The notes under the pieces: generated by a model
Told to the model about the DNA's origin: nothing
The model's database searches: none
The model's input: only the letters and a program-made list of their open reading frames with translations
Part shown: positions 1 through 12,624 of the stretch, one piece after another
Layout of the letters: each line of letters opens with the position of its first letter
How positions within the stretch are numbered: the stretch's first letter is position 1
Source of the DNA: Nautilus pompilius
Lineage: Eukaryota > Mollusca > Cephalopoda > Nautilida > Nautilidae
DNA: 64,000 nt
Reading direction: 5' to 3'
Assembly: GCA_018389105.1 (NCBI GenBank)
Contig: JACATO010000304.1
Span: 868,001-932,000, forward strand
Translations under genes and position numbers: made by a program

Positions 1-451
1 CAATCAATATCAATATCTCTCTCACACTGTCAATACTAGTGTACCACCCAGACACCCTTGGCATCAGAGAAGGGTGGGGGACTGATATAGTGATTTTCTA
101 AAAGTCCAATTCTCTAGTTTTCAAAAAAAATTGTGACAAACTTCTGAATTTGGCAACACTCTATAAAAATATAAATCATTTTTTATACATACCCTCATAT
201 ACAAGTATGCTCTTTTTGGCCTTAAAATTGCCATATTAGTTGTATGATACACCTTGTGTACTTTGAAACACTCGTGTAAAAACAACATTTTGTCTTTTCC
301 TCCACCTGATTGGAACCAAGCGGTATATCTAGCTAGTAGACTATACAGTAAACTGCATATATTTTAAAAAGTGAATGAATTAAATCAATGTGTTTTATTA
401 TTTTAAAAGGCATAAATGGATGAAAAAAATCAAGGACATAAACTGTTCCAA

Positions 452-454
<3 letters not shown>
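1..454. other. AT-rich non-coding DNA
   Basis: No coding signal, RNA gene or repeat end was recognised in this stretch. Confidence 0.5.

Positions 455-502
<48 letters not shown>
455..502. repeat. (AT)n microsatellite
   Basis: About 24 uninterrupted AT units. Reading through it gives artificial Ile-Tyr repeats in open frames on both strands; those frames are not genes. Confidence 0.97.
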
Positions 503-505
<3 letters not shown>

Positions 506-919
506 TATTATGTAATATGGTTTAATAGCTGTCTTTATCAAAGACATCTTTGCTGGAAATGTCTTATTCCTATTCAAGAAAATCCTCATTTGGGTGGCCG
601 TGACATGTCATTGAGCACTTCAAACTGATCATCATCTATGAACAGTTCCCAGGCTGACATGATCTTCCAAGTTTACACACCAGCAGTTTCAAAGCATAAT
701 TTGCCTCAGGAGACCCTTTGATCCAGTCTATTCTAAGGTCCACCTGAGCTCCAGAAGACTGGAAATGCTGGCCTCTCTAATCACACTCCTCTTCCAGACT
801 GCTGCCCAGTAGTTTACTCTTGGTGAATGCTCAAACAAACAATCAGAATATAGGGTTATTCCAGTTCAGTATTTTTTACTACTGAATAAATTGTAGTATA
901 ATTCATTTACCTTGGAAAT
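503..919. other. Unassigned non-coding DNA
   Basis: Somewhat richer in GC around 590-800 than its surroundings, but no reading frame or repeat family was recognised. Confidence 0.4.
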
Positions 920-1644
920 TTTTAATCTTACTTACATAAAGCCTGCATGTAAGGTCTTCCAATTTAGTGAAAAATCTAGAGAAACATACCATATCTGTCC
1001 AAGTTGGCTGACTGTTCTTGTGTTCCGGGGTCTGTACGACAATTTTATTGTTAAAAGCTTACATTTGCATACAAATAAACTGGCATTTTCAAGGTCAGTA
1101 AAAGACTGCAGTGCAGGTATGCTACTGCAAACTTGTTTGCTATGTGCAACCTTATCAATATCAATGTAAACTGTACATGCTTTAGTTTCAGCTTTGAGAA
1201 ACAAATTTTCCTGCATTTGTTTGCAGAAACTGGAGGCAAGCAGAAGTGCATCAGTATCATCTACTAATTATTATAGTGGCATTATCATCATTAACTGTAC
1301 AAAGTGCATGTAGCATAATTTGTCTATTAGCTTCTTCCTGGCTTGTCACAAGTTCAAAAACTTCTAGACTGTCATCTGCTTTTAGTATGTAACATTTGCA
1401 GGTAACAAATAGTACTTTGTCTCCAAGCAATTCCAGTGACTCTGGCTGCATCCATTTTTAAAGTAAAAACTCTACCAAGTTTGTTGTTGTTGTTGGAATT
1501 AGTCAGAAATTATTTCCACTGAGGATCAATCTGGCCAGATGATATTTTATTGAATTGTACTCCTGCTTCAGTATTTCTTGATGATCATTCCATATTCTTT
1601 ATGCTTTGCTCCTTGTAAACATCAAGGACAATATCAACTCTGTG
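920..1644 (-). pseudogene. Decayed gene of an uncharacterised repeat-associated protein family
   Basis: Read on the minus strand, three frames in succession give one collinear protein remnant. The first part (1644 to about 1457) starts VDIVLDVYKEQSIKNME and continues through NTEAGVQF, with two internal stops. The second (about 1451-1257) contains LLGDKVLFVTCKCYILK and SQEEANRQIMLHA. The third (about 1240-932) contains DDTDALLL, a stretch matching the usual YIDI-KVA segment, and LGQIWYVS. I recognise this order from a large family of uncharacterised proteins present in many copies in molluscs, cnidarians and other invertebrates, where the middle part normally reads QEEADTR...LLHA and is followed by an E/D-DTD motif. 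The function of the family is unknown to me. Two or more frameshifts and several stops show it is dead. The amino-terminal half would lie above 1644 but was not found. Confidence 0.65.
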
Positions 1645-2824
1645 ACTGTGTGTACCTTTGCACAGAGCTGATGATCAGGATGCAATTTGTCCATATCTTT
1701 TGAACACCTTTTATGAATCTACTTGTAAATTGCTTGTGATAAAATATCACAGACTTTTCCTTCTGACAACTGACAACAAATTTCAGGTCTATGATCTGTG
1801 CTGCTGGAAGCAAATTCTCCCAAGAGGAAACATCCTTGGGTGATACCAGCGAAGCTTCATGTTCATCCTGACATTGTATAATAGTATATTTCTATATCTA
1901 AGATTAATCTACTATCTACTTTTCTAGCTATTTTGTTAATTTTTAGAATCTGAATATAAAAATATATTTCATGATTCTTTTCAGTCTTGATGATACTGTT
2001 CAGAAAATATGGAATAAATTTCAATACATTCATTTAAATATCACTGCTGATTGGCATACTGTACATCAAACATTTATTATGCAGTACCACGATATCAAAA
2101 GCAAGACTATTGTTATACTGGCATATTATTTATATGACATATTTCTTTCACAAAAATGCAAAAATTTTTCACTCTCTTGTAAGCACAAAATCACTATTTG
2201 GTTTTATAGAATGCTGACAAATCCAGAGATCTATCATACTTTTCTGAAATAAAAGTATTGAGCTTTTAAAAATCAAGTGCCATAAAAATTTGGCCTCTGG
2301 CTGGTCTAAACTGGTTGTATTTTAAATTATCCTGAAGCTGTCAACACCTGATGTAACAATGCATCAAATGCCAATAATAAGGTGTCATGAAGACAAAAAG
2401 CTTAAACGATGGGTGATCTTGTTAGCAGCATGCTCTCTCAATGGGATACACCATGAGCAGTTTACAGGCAGCCTAAACAAATGCCACCTTGTTGAAATCA
2501 TTGAGTCTTTCACAACAATTAGATTATCTAAATTGACAGAGGAAAAGCTAAAATCTGTGCGAGCATCTGTCACTGATGCAGTCCGGTACAAAGGGAATGA
2601 TTGAAATTTACACAATAACTTACACATGAAGGAAATGAAAACTTTCTAAGAGATACAGTTAATCAGATTGCCACCTCTTGCCAAAAGTCACAATCAGAAA
2701 TGAAACAATGTGCGTGCTCCACATGGAGGATGATAATCACAAAATACTAAGAAAATCTAGTGGCATTCTAGATATTTTAAAAGCCAAAAAGAATTTGTCA
2801 TACACTAGTCTCTACAACAGAGAT
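1645..2824. other. Unassigned DNA upstream of the decayed gene
   Basis: Short open frames occur (for example plus-strand 2359-2604) but none carries a motif I recognise. It may hold the missing 5' half of the pseudogene at 920-1644 in unrecognisable form. Confidence 0.35.
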
Positions 2825-3085
2825 AACCTCTGTATGTTGGAAATAACTCAGGTGAGGGAGTGTAGTGCTACTGTTATCTGCCAGAGAGCATCACCAACCC
2901 TGCACCATAAAGGGGCCAGACACTTATAACTTCAGCAGAAAAATTCCTCCTAAAACTCTTTATTTGTATTTGGGAGAAAGCCCATATAACCAGCTGGAAG
3001 TGCCAAACAAAGCTGGTCCCAGCTGGGATTCAAACATGGAGCCCTTAGCCTTCATAGTCCAGTTGTCTAACCACTGTTAGTATTG
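2825..3085 (-). repeat. tRNA-derived SINE
   Basis: On the minus strand the element begins with a tRNA-like head: an A-box-like segment (TTAGACAACTGGACTA) followed about 30 bases later by a good B box (GTTTGAATCCC), then GGGACCAGCTTTGTTTGGC. Its 3' end reads GAGGTTATCTCTGTTG, which is shared with the copy at 42620-42850. It is a short retroposon without coding capacity that would need a LINE-encoded reverse transcriptase to move. The internal RNA polymerase III promoter boxes are the only regulatory feature seen. Confidence 0.7.
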
Positions 3086-5557
3086 CATGCAATAAAGTCA
3101 ATTTATGACCACCTTATTGTAATTTAGTATAATGGATAACACTGTAGTTGAAATAATTACAAAGCAGCCAATTATGAATGAACTGTTAATTAAGATTCAA
3201 TGAAGCACATTCTTTTAGCGATGTTTTATGAAGATTGTATTGGGACAATTAAACATTAAATCGCTAATGGCATCTTACAGTAAACATGGCAGATATCAAT
3301 GTTGTCACTACTTCTAACTGCAAAATCATTATTTTATCTTTCACAGTATTAAAAAAATGCTAAACAATGGCATTCTATGCACAAAAAGAATCAAGAAAAC
3401 AACAGAATTTGTAAATGTTATTTCTTTGCAAGATAAGATGATGTAAGTGTACAATTTCAGTTATTAAATTTTCTTTATAGTAGTTATTTTCCAAAAGTAT
3501 CTGCTGATTATTGACTTAAACAGGTTCTGGAGGGGGCATGAGACAACAGAATAGCCCCATAAATTCTTTAAGTGGGATATACTTTTGGAGGAAGTTTATA
3601 TCTAGCAACACTTACCACATGTAAGTTTGTCTCTTTTATAAGTTACTTACATGACACAATGATGGAAAACTGACTCAATATGGAGAATAGCCATGAGGTT
3701 AGGAGGAATTCTTACTAGGATAAACATGACAGCTTGACAACATGCTCACAGCCTTGTTTCCCCTAAACACATTTTAATCTGCAGTTAATTAAAAAAAATA
3801 ATAACTTAACACACTCCACTTTAATTTTATGTCCAGCTTTCTGACATTAATTCTGATAACCCTGCAGAAAAATTTCCTGATTTTTTTCCTGCCTCAACAA
3901 GAATGATAACATAAAAGAAGAAAATCTAATGCATTCTGTTTGTTCTTCTGCTTCTATTAGAGGCTACAGGCATCATTTTGCTTTGATTTTTAAATTGAAA
4001 ATCAAATCAGAGAAATTCCTAGCAACTATAAACATAAACCAAAACTTATTATGCCAAATAAATGATAATAATGTGCTAAGATGGCTAGCACTTATATACA
4101 AAGATAAGTGTGTCTGTCTCTCTTTCTACCAGGAATTTTAGTTATATATATATATATATAACTATTTCAGATTAAACACAAAAAAAAATCAGTATTGTGA
4201 ATACTACTTAAAAATCATTAAAAATCTCAAATCTGAATAAATTCTTATGTTACTGTGTGGATGATTATAGTGAATGGGGAATTTTGTGTTAGTAGACAGA
4301 ACAAAAATACCCCTTTAAAAAAGTAAAAGCAAAATAGCATGTATTTTTAATGGGTAAATAAGTTTGAAATTTAAAACATTCAACAAAGATTTTAACTGAT
4401 ATTTTCATAAACAAATTATTCTTCCCTCTCTGAGCACCTCATGCAAAAAAGGGAAATTCTGATATCTACGTGATGGAGAGATCCAATCAAAGGAAAATGT
4501 AATCAGAATTTATGAGAAGTAAAAAAATTTTTTAAATGTTGGACTTTTTATTAAAATGTGAACTTAAAATCAATGTGTCAAAAACAACAACAAATGTTTA
4601 ATCAAACATCCTATTTAGTAGATTATTAATTCTATGGTACAATTTACTAAGATAGACAACACAAACTACAGACAAGTTCAACACATTCAGATGAGAAATA
4701 CAATAAGTTAGTTTCTTCCAACCCAACAACTATATTCTGTTAAAAAGAAAGCTACTAAAACTTTTAAGATGGCCTTATGCTTGTCTTGAAAGACACATTA
4801 CTTGTTTTTCCAATTCTATTTAATAAGCATATCAATTCAAAATTTAATATTACACTGCAGACTTCAGGTAGGTGACAGATCTATTTTCACACTTTTTCCT
4901 TCTTCCAATCATTCAACCTTTTTGCTTTCTCACCTCTTTCCTCAGAGAGTAGGTAGCCACTAAAGTGCAGTCACACTACCAGTCAGTCAAACCCAATTGC
5001 ATTTCACACCCTGGCACTGACAAGAGTTCACATTTTGACAGCTTTGTTATTATGAACTGCCGCTCGCAGACATTTTGGCTATGACGGAGAGAGCACATAG
5101 CCTAGAAACACACTTCAAATTTAGATAGCATCACTTCTTCATTAGAAGATGCATAGCACCATGACCAAGTGATAATAGATAACAATAATTTGTCCTTCTT
5201 CATTAAATATTAATGTAACTTCCATTTTTGTGCCAGACTTTACCGTCACTCATTAATTTATGGTTTTCTTTACTTCAATGTTTGTTTGTTTTTCAGACAG
5301 AAAAATGTGGAAATTTAGTGATAACACTGCCACTATCACTCACATGCATTCAGAATGTGTAAATGCATCATTACTGATTCAAATTGTGGTTGCAGGCTCA
5401 AGCGAGATGCAACACTTCTGGCTTTGGTAAAGAGAAAGGTTCCTTATAAGAAAGGCAGTCAGAGGTAACCTCAGATAATAAAACACGTAATGGTAACTAA
5501 ACCATTTACAAAAAAAACAAAAAAATCAGTGTGAAAACCTTTCCAAATTCTTTTGAA
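3086..5557. other. AT-rich non-coding DNA
   Basis: Contains a short (AT)n tract at about 4144-4160 and a somewhat less AT-rich part around 4860-5460 with a 7-bp perfect hairpin (GGCTATG at 5077-5083 and CATAGCC at 5096-5102). No gene recognised. Confidence 0.4.
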
Positions 5558-5721
5558 TCAATCCCTAATTATAAACTGGGTAGTACAATAAACAGTGATC
5601 AACACAACCAGGCAAAATTTCTTTAAAGTTAATCTTTTCATGATATTTTTAAATAAAGGGGCTGCAGCAACATAACATCCACTGACCAGTAGAGATATTT
5701 TCACCCAGTGCTCAATATTCT
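5558..5721 (-). CDS. Weak candidate: 3'-terminal exon of a membrane protein
   Basis: On the minus strand a good splice-acceptor-like sequence (pyrimidine-rich tract ending TTCCTTTAG at 5730-5722) is followed by an open frame that runs to a TGA stop. It encodes about 54 residues beginning ENIEHWVKISLLVSGCYV, with two hydrophobic segments (KISLLVSGCYVAAAPLF and FCLVVLITVYC) that could span a membrane, and a charged end (IIRD). The frame also stays open upstream of the acceptor for 26 codons, so it could simply be a chance frame. I do not recognise the protein; a loose resemblance to the FP-x-NI segment of Jagunal-type ER proteins is too weak to use. It is listed because acceptor, frame and stop agree. 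Confidence 0.2.
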
Positions 5722-5800
5722 CTAAAGGAAAGAATAGAATAGTAAATAATAAAACCATTAAATATGTGAAGTCATCAGTGACATCTGGGACCACACCCAT

Positions 5801-8519
5801 CAGTTAAGTCTGAAATGTTGCAGCAAATGAAGGCTTGCTGAAAAGAATCTATGGAACGGGGTCTGTTTTCTGCTGATGTCAAACATGTTTTCATTCTTCA
5901 AAGCTAAGTGGAAAAACATCTGACAACATGTATAAATTCAGAAATGAAGAAAAACCAGATTTTGGTCAATTCTGAGAGAGGAGCAAATAAAAGTAATATG
6001 CAATTCTTAATTGGGGGGGGGGAATGCAAATCAAAAATATACATATTGTCAATATTTAATGTTTATGGAAATGTTAGAAATTATTGTAATAATTTGTTTT
6101 GGAATCAAATGTTGAATCTTTGTTGGATGTGTTACAATGTTATAATGCGTTTTAAATACAATAAAGCCAATCAAGTATTGTTTTAATATTCACAGAACCT
6201 CTGTACTAAGCAACTTCATGTAGTAATTCCTCGTGGAAATGCAACTATAGAATAATAAAGCAGGGAACTTCAATAAACAATATCTTGCAATAATTATATG
6301 ACTAAAGAATATTACTTTTAAAAAACAAATATGTAAATAAATTAAAAACAAAAACAAATGCTTAGACATTGTATTAAACTTGATATAATTATGCTTAAAT
6401 TCTCCTCTAAAAGAAATCAATTAAAAAAAATATTGGGTAAAGCAATACATTTTCCAGCTTGTTGAATTAAACACAGGATTATGACCATTCAGAGATGAGA
6501 TTACATGTTTGTTCATAACAAAATTAAATTATTAGACTTGGTAAACAATTTGAAAGTATTGTTATCTCTTTCATAAGAACAAAGTCTTAGTCATTTAGCA
6601 TTCTATTCTTTCGATATTTCTGAGCAGACAAGCAATAACTATAATTTAGAATATGATCCTTAATAAATTTACTGTTAATCATTGCTTTATATAAAAAAAT
6701 ATCAGGAATAAACCAAATAAATGAAAGATGACATTAAGAATGTTATTGTACATTTTAATAAAGTCTGTTAGGAGATTTACCTTTAAAAAATAAATAAGTA
6801 AAATAAATACTTTGGGCTTAAGGAATATTAAACTAACTTTAATAAACAAAAAAATTATTATTATTTTTATTATTATTAAACTTCCATGTAGCTATTCAAT
6901 ATTTCTGTGCCAATTCATATCTATGGAGATCTCATCTACCTTGATCTGAAGGAATTAGAATTAACAAATGAAATCTACAGGTACTGATCAGCAGACTATG
7001 TATTTTTACACTTCTTCTAAATGGCCCAAACTCACATATACACTTACACTTCAAAGTCAGGCCCCAATCATAACATATCTATAACTAATCCAGAGAATAT
7101 CCAAAAGAACATGCCAAAACAGACAAATGTGTTAGATTAGTGTTGATAAAATGCTTTTCGAAAATATTAAACTGATAATACAGCTTCTAAGGTTGAGCCA
7201 CTAGAAGAACCACAGGAGTAATACTGCGAAACATCAGGAGCCACTGAGTAAGTAAGGCACCTAAGAGGCTGGCTGCCTGCTGAAAAATGTATCAGCCTAC
7301 AATTCAGTTGAGCAAAACATAGCCAAGGTCATTTGTCTGCCCGTGTGAAAACAATGGACAAATTTCATAAAGAAATTATTTACTGCTATTGTTTGTATTG
7401 GTTTTCTTTAGAAAAGAATTAATCTAAGATATTCCCACCAAATATTTTTTTTCTTTCCAAACTAAATTTTACTATTTCGCTGTTGACATCATCTGGATTC
7501 CTGGTACTTAGATGACATCACTAGCACTAATTGCTTTCATATCCACAACATGTTAGTTTCCTGGCTCTATCATTACCACCATTATTAACAACAACAACAA
7601 CAGGGTAATTGAGCCTTTTGACATTCCAGTATCTGAAGGACGTACTGCATAATCTTGCAATCTCAAGAATAAGAAAATCCATCTACTTCACCTTGCAATG
7701 CTGATTAACCAGTTCCCACAGTAGTGGTTCTGAAAGAGGAGGAGGAGGAGGAGAAGATTAATACTACGGCAATGCCAACCCAAGATTCATAGCATAATAG
7801 ATTTCCTGGCTGCAATCATTATTGTAGTTTATACCTCTCGTTAGCTGTTGGTTTTACATGTGTGATTTCCAATCAAACAACTGACCTTTAAATTGTTTCC
7901 TAGTTCAGCGTAAAACCCCATGAAATAGATGGGTTTTTTTTTTTCTCTTTCTCTCTCTTTCTTTTACTCTGTCCTGAAAATCACAAATGAGACAACACAG
8001 ATGAAGGTGGGTGGCATACAAGCATAATTGCGGAAGGAAAGCATTTTTTTCTGCAAGGCTGAATTTAATAAGCTTCTGTGGATTAGAATTAGAAGTAGGT
8101 TCTGTTTTGTTTTGACAAAGACTCAGAGCAGCAGCTTAGAGAAAAAGAAAATTAATTTATTATTATAGTCTTCTTCAATCTCCTCCCTTAGTTTCTTTTA
8201 ATATCCGCAATGCTCAATGATTTTCGCTAAAACCAATCTTGAAACCATGGATTATCGTGATTGGGTCAGTTTGCAAATAGGAGTGTTTTCTACTTAATCA
8301 AACCAATGGTCAACAAGATCTGCAAGAATGAACAACAACAAAAAATTAATACATCTCAGTGTGTTTCCAGTAATTTAAAAAATTTTCTCACTCTAAACAG
8401 CCTCTTGAATTTTATGAAAATCTATTAGTGCATCTATCAAAATAAACACTTTTTCTTCCTTGCTTTTTTGAGCCAATCAAATTTAATTTACTTCTTGTAT
8501 AATGCATTGTAAGTACAAC
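5801..8519. other. AT-rich non-coding DNA
   Basis: Holds a G run at about 6015-6023, a (TTA)n-like tract near 6855-6880 and a (GGA)n run near 7738-7755. The part at about 7190-7360 is less AT-rich, without a recognisable frame. No gene or element end seen. Confidence 0.4.
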
Positions 8520-8720
8520 TACTCATTGGTTGACCACTGCATTACTGTGGTTGAGGGCCAGTTTGAAACCGGGTCGAGATTGGTTCATTTTGTTGTTGTA
8601 CCTACCTCCATCAAATGGTTTCTTTTTGTTCTTCACCAGCCAACTGTGTGAATTTATTCTGGGTACTCCAGTTTCCTCCAGTTAAACAGAGAAGTTCTAA
8701 GAGGGATTTTTGCAGTATGC
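8520..8720 (+). repeat. SINE-like element, probable member of the local tRNA-SINE family
   Basis: Carries GTTTGAAACCGGGTCGAG, which looks like a decayed B box, then the body segments CACCAGCCAACTGTGTG and GTACTCCAGTTTCCTCC. The last two correspond to CACCAGCTGACAAC-like and ACTCCAGTTTCCTC segments in the copy at 44380-44700. Boundaries are approximate. Confidence 0.5.
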
Positions 8721-9104
8721 ATTGTGGAGGTTCCAGGTGTAACTCTTGGCTGGCTCACTTTCACCACCACTTGAGAATTGGTCACCAAGGTTGATACCCT
8801 TCACCTTCCCTTTCTATCTCACTGCTGACAGACCCCCCAAAAGTCAGGAGAGCTTTCACCAAGATGAAAACATCTAACTGCCACACTAGCAATGTGATTT
8901 TTCTAGTACAATTTTCTCAGATCAGCCAGCAGTTTCCTAAGGCTATATTAATGCAGAAAATGTTAAAGTCGTCATTTTAATTTTTTGCCTATGGTTTTTA
9001 AAATAAATCTCTGAGGTAATCTAGTTCATTTCAGACTTCAAACTCTTGCAAGCAGTCACTCAGATAAGAAATGGTTAGAGGAATACTGTTGCTCACTGTT
9101 TAAC
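8721..9104. other. Unassigned DNA
   Basis: Possibly the tail of the preceding SINE-like element (8721-8870); nothing else recognised. Confidence 0.3.
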
Positions 9105-9225
9105 ACATCATTACTAGTTCTGATGCTAGAAGAGTGAGAAGGAACCATGCTAAACTGAGCTGACCATGACCAGAAATCAAACGTGACTTCTACAGGAATA
9201 AAACCCTGAACAACTAAACTTCTGT
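9105..9225 (-). repeat. SINE fragment
   Basis: Minus strand reads GTTTGATTTCTGGTCATGG then TCAGCTCAGTTTAGCATGG, closely matching the central part of the copy at 42620-42850 (GTTTGTTTTCTGGTTAGG, TCAGCTCAGTTTGGAGTAC). Head and tail are missing or too decayed to place. Confidence 0.55.
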
Positions 9226-10530
9226 TGACATTTCACCTCCCCTCCTTATTGCTTTGTGAAGCTAAGTACAAAGCCACCAAGAGCTTACGTCCTTATGTAA
9301 AATATTATATTAGTGCAATCTAAAGTCTTTATGCTCTAAATGAAGAAAATCTTTTCTTCATAATAAAGTTCTCAGGATTACAGTAAAAGCTAATTCCCTG
9401 TAAAATACACAAATAAAAATACATACATGTGAAAAAAAAGAAAAAAAGAGATATACTAAAAGATAACTTACAGGTAAATTTTACTCTCATATTATTACAT
9501 GATTCAAAGCAAAAACTAATTTAAATGTTTTTTAAAGTCTTGATTTGTTTGTTTTTTTTACCAATGTTTAAAATTGAAAATAATTTTTTTCAGATTCATA
9601 CAACAATGTCTATGAGAAACAACTCTAGTATAACACGTGGTTGTCTGTTTGGAAGCTCAGGCAACCCTGCATCATGCAGAACCTGCTACTTCCCAATTTA
9701 GCAGGGACATCTTTGCTAGAGCTCTCATCTTTTTCAGATTTGGGAGGAAATCAAAGTGCCCAAAGAAAACCAGAGAGGGAGGAAAATAGGAAACCATGCC
9801 AGGGTGATATGCCAAATTGAGTCACTGATCTGTGAGAATGAAAAATACACTCTCAACCTTAGCAATCCAGTAATATAGCACCATGCTGCCAATGAATAAT
9901 AGTTAAAATGACTGTGTATGCAATTTTGAAATCTAGTTTCTACCAACAAATAATTTACAAAACTTCCTCCACAATGTTGCAAACATTCATGATTGCCTAT
10001 GAGTAGAAGTCAGTAAAATGTCTGCCAATCTTCAAAAGCATATCCAAAGTTAATTCTTTTCCTGTCATACTTTATTTTGGCTAAGATTTTGGCATGACTG
10101 ATTGTTGGCAAAGTTTTGTATTGCTTTTCTTCAAGCATTTTACTTAATATGCCATATTGATTCACAAGCATTTAGAAGTATCACTGATAATCAGAACCTA
10201 ATCATGAATTTTCAATGTTGTAGTATGGGAAGGTTTTGCAAAATATCAACAAGACTAGATTTAAATTGTGTACATTGCTACTTTAATATTCATTTACCTT
10301 ATTAAATTCCATGTTAAAAGTAGATTTACTATCAGTATTTATTCTTGTTTAATCTGCAAATGAAATTTTTATTGCGTTCATTTATATTTTATTTTTTAAA
10401 AAATATTTATTCATTACTGTATATACAGTAAAACCCAGATTTCAAATAACAAATAGAATTTTAAATTATTACTACCTTGTCTGCCTGTCTCTCTGTGTGC
10501 AGGGCTGGGAAATTGGGTGGGTTGGTGTAC
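9226..10530. other. AT-rich non-coding DNA with a solo pogo-like end
   Basis: CAGTAAAACCCAGATTTCAA at about 10427-10446 resembles the CAGTAAAACC terminal repeats of Tigger/pogo elements, but no partner end was found nearby. Otherwise nothing recognised. Confidence 0.35.
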
Positions 10531-10532
10531 AG

Positions 10533-10556
10533 TGTGAGAGAGAGAGAGAGAGAGAA
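10533..10556. repeat. (GA)n microsatellite
   Basis: About 11 GA units. Confidence 0.95.
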
Positions 10557-11755
10557 AATACAACTTGGTTCAATTGTGTATCTTTTAAGATGAAAAATTG
10601 AAATGACAAAAAGCATAAAATTGTAGAAACTAGATTGTATAATGTTATTTATATTTTCAGTCAAAGAAATAAAGTTAATTTTAAAAGGTGAAACTACTCT
10701 GGTGATTCATCTCCAGCTCCCTTATGCAAATGAGTCAGATACAATTCCTTCCCTTAGCTACTTCTTAGCAGTCAACCATAATTTTACCAATACCTTTTCA
10801 TTTCCACTTCAACTGGTTTAAATTCGCAGCTGCTAAAGTAAAAAAGATAACATAAATCAGAAAAATAAATTAAAAACAGAAACCAGAAATATAAAATTAT
10901 TTTTATTTCTAATACAAAATTAGCACGACTATTTATTATAGATCATGTTCACTTGTTCTATTTAGAAGATTTAGTTAAAACAAAACAAAAAGAAAGAAAG
11001 AATATAAACAAAGAAGTTTTAAGCAAGTTTATTCAGCATCAAGCAGGATAAAAGTTAATAGATGTGTTGCAACTTTAATTAATGTGTGTGTGGAAATATG
11101 ACCAAAACATTGCACATGACCAAATGTCTCAACAGCTGGTCAACTGTACATACATGAGATGACTATTCATTGATAGGTTCCTATAACTTTGACTTCAAAG
11201 TCAAATCTTTATGGCTGGTAATCAAAACTGTGTCTAGACGAGAAACTATTGCCAGTGGTAAGGAAGAAAAAGTTCAAGCACAATTGTTCATCATGCGACA
11301 GAAATCAATCCACCAGTTACTATTACTGGTGCTGAGAGCCAAAGCAGCACTGACCAAACATGGCTGACAGAAAGTAACAAGGCTGCCACAATTGATGAAC
11401 AATCAACTTGTGTCTGACACGAGTTCTGACAAAGGAAAACATGATTTAATTTCCAAGGTCAGCAACGAGGAAGAAAACCTGTTTACATTTATTTTCTTTT
11501 TGAGTTAACCTTGATGGGTACAGTAACTTAGACAACTGTTCGTGAAGTACATTAGCACCAGTGCATATTGCTAGCCAAATGGAATGGAGATAGTCTATAC
11601 ATGTGCCCGTTTCCATCATTGCTAAAATGAATCTGACTGTTGAGTTGTCACGTTGTTTTTCCGTGGCTCCATCCTGATATCCATCTGTACATGGAGATTA
11701 AGCATAGATGTCTCCAAAGGAGTTCTGCAGATTAACTTAAGCTTGCTCAGAACAC
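10557..11755. other. Unassigned DNA including a less AT-rich block
   Basis: From about 11090 to 11720 the sequence is clearly less AT-rich and lacks homopolymers. It contains a palindrome with 8-bp arms (TTTGACTT at 11188-11195, AAGTCAAA at 11198-11205) and a 65-codon plus-strand frame (11170-11367) that I do not recognise. It could be a conserved regulatory element, an old repeat, or chance. Confidence 0.35.
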
Positions 11756-11793
<38 letters not shown>

Positions 11794-11797
11794 AGAA
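11756..11797. repeat. (GA)n microsatellite with one interruption
   Basis: About 20 GA units broken once by a GG step. Confidence 0.95.
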
Positions 11798-11991
11798 TAT
11801 TTTGTTATTCAGTTGCAAGTAGTAGTTTCACTTGACGTATTTTCACCATTAAGCTACAAAGTTCTTTGGAATTCAATAAAAGCTACCATTATCTGTGAGA
11901 ATTACATTTGTTAGTTCAATACTATAATTTAGTAAATTGATTAGCCTAGCTTTTCTGAAAGTTAATGCATTCTAAAGATTTTTACTTTTGG
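11798..11991. other. AT-rich spacer
   Basis: Nothing recognised between the two microsatellites. Confidence 0.4.
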
Positions 11992-12015
11992 TAATAATAA
12001 TAATAATAATAATAA
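11992..12015. repeat. (TAA)n microsatellite
   Basis: About eight TAA units. Confidence 0.95.
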
Positions 12016-12550
12016 ATCACTTAATGCTTTTCGTCAACAAACATCTTTATTATTCCCTAATGAAAAAAGAGGAAGGAATTTTAAAAAAAAAAGAAAATCA
12101 TATCTACATCTGTGTGTTAGTGCGTTTGTGGAAAACACTTAAATTCTGCTTTGAGAGTAGGTGCCATAAAAATGAAACATAAAACTATCACCAATCTAGA
12201 AAAACAGAAAAATGGTTACAATAGACTAATTGCATTAGTCAGTAAATCTAATAAAGGCTAATTTAGGTGAAAAGACAAAAAAGAATACTCTTTTTATTAA
12301 TAAAACCTCTAAAAACTCTGTTTATTTTTGTATTCAGAGACTGACAAATTAACCCTTAAGCACTGGAAAAATCTAGACTGCTGTTCTAGGTGCATGTGTG
12401 TAGTACACAATTTCAGAAAATAAAATGAAAACTGAAAGGTTGTAATAAGAGATAAATCACATCAATGTAGGAAAAACAGGGGGAAAAGTAAATTTGGTTC
12501 ATTCTAATTAAAAATGAAAAACCTTGATTAAACAGCCACTGCTATAAGCT
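12016..12550. other. AT-rich DNA with a solo piggyBac-like end
   Basis: TTAACCCTTAAGCACTGG at about 12351 has the form of a piggyBac-like terminus beginning at a TTAA site, but no matching right end was found. Confidence 0.35.
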
Positions 12551-12575
12551 TTTATTTATTTATTTATTTATTTAT
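12551..12575. repeat. (TTTA)n microsatellite
   Basis: About six TTTA units. Confidence 0.93.
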
Positions 12576-12624
12576 CTTTAGCATTATATTTTTGAAGGAT
12601 TAGTTAATCTAATCTGTACATATA

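Noticed and set aside
398..628. Overlapping open frames on both strands with long Ile-Tyr repeats
   Set aside because: They are produced by the (AT)n microsatellite at 455-502.
5077..5102. Short hairpin (GGCTATG/CATAGCC) considered as a microRNA precursor
   Set aside because: The stem is only seven base pairs with a 12-base loop, far too short for a microRNA hairpin.
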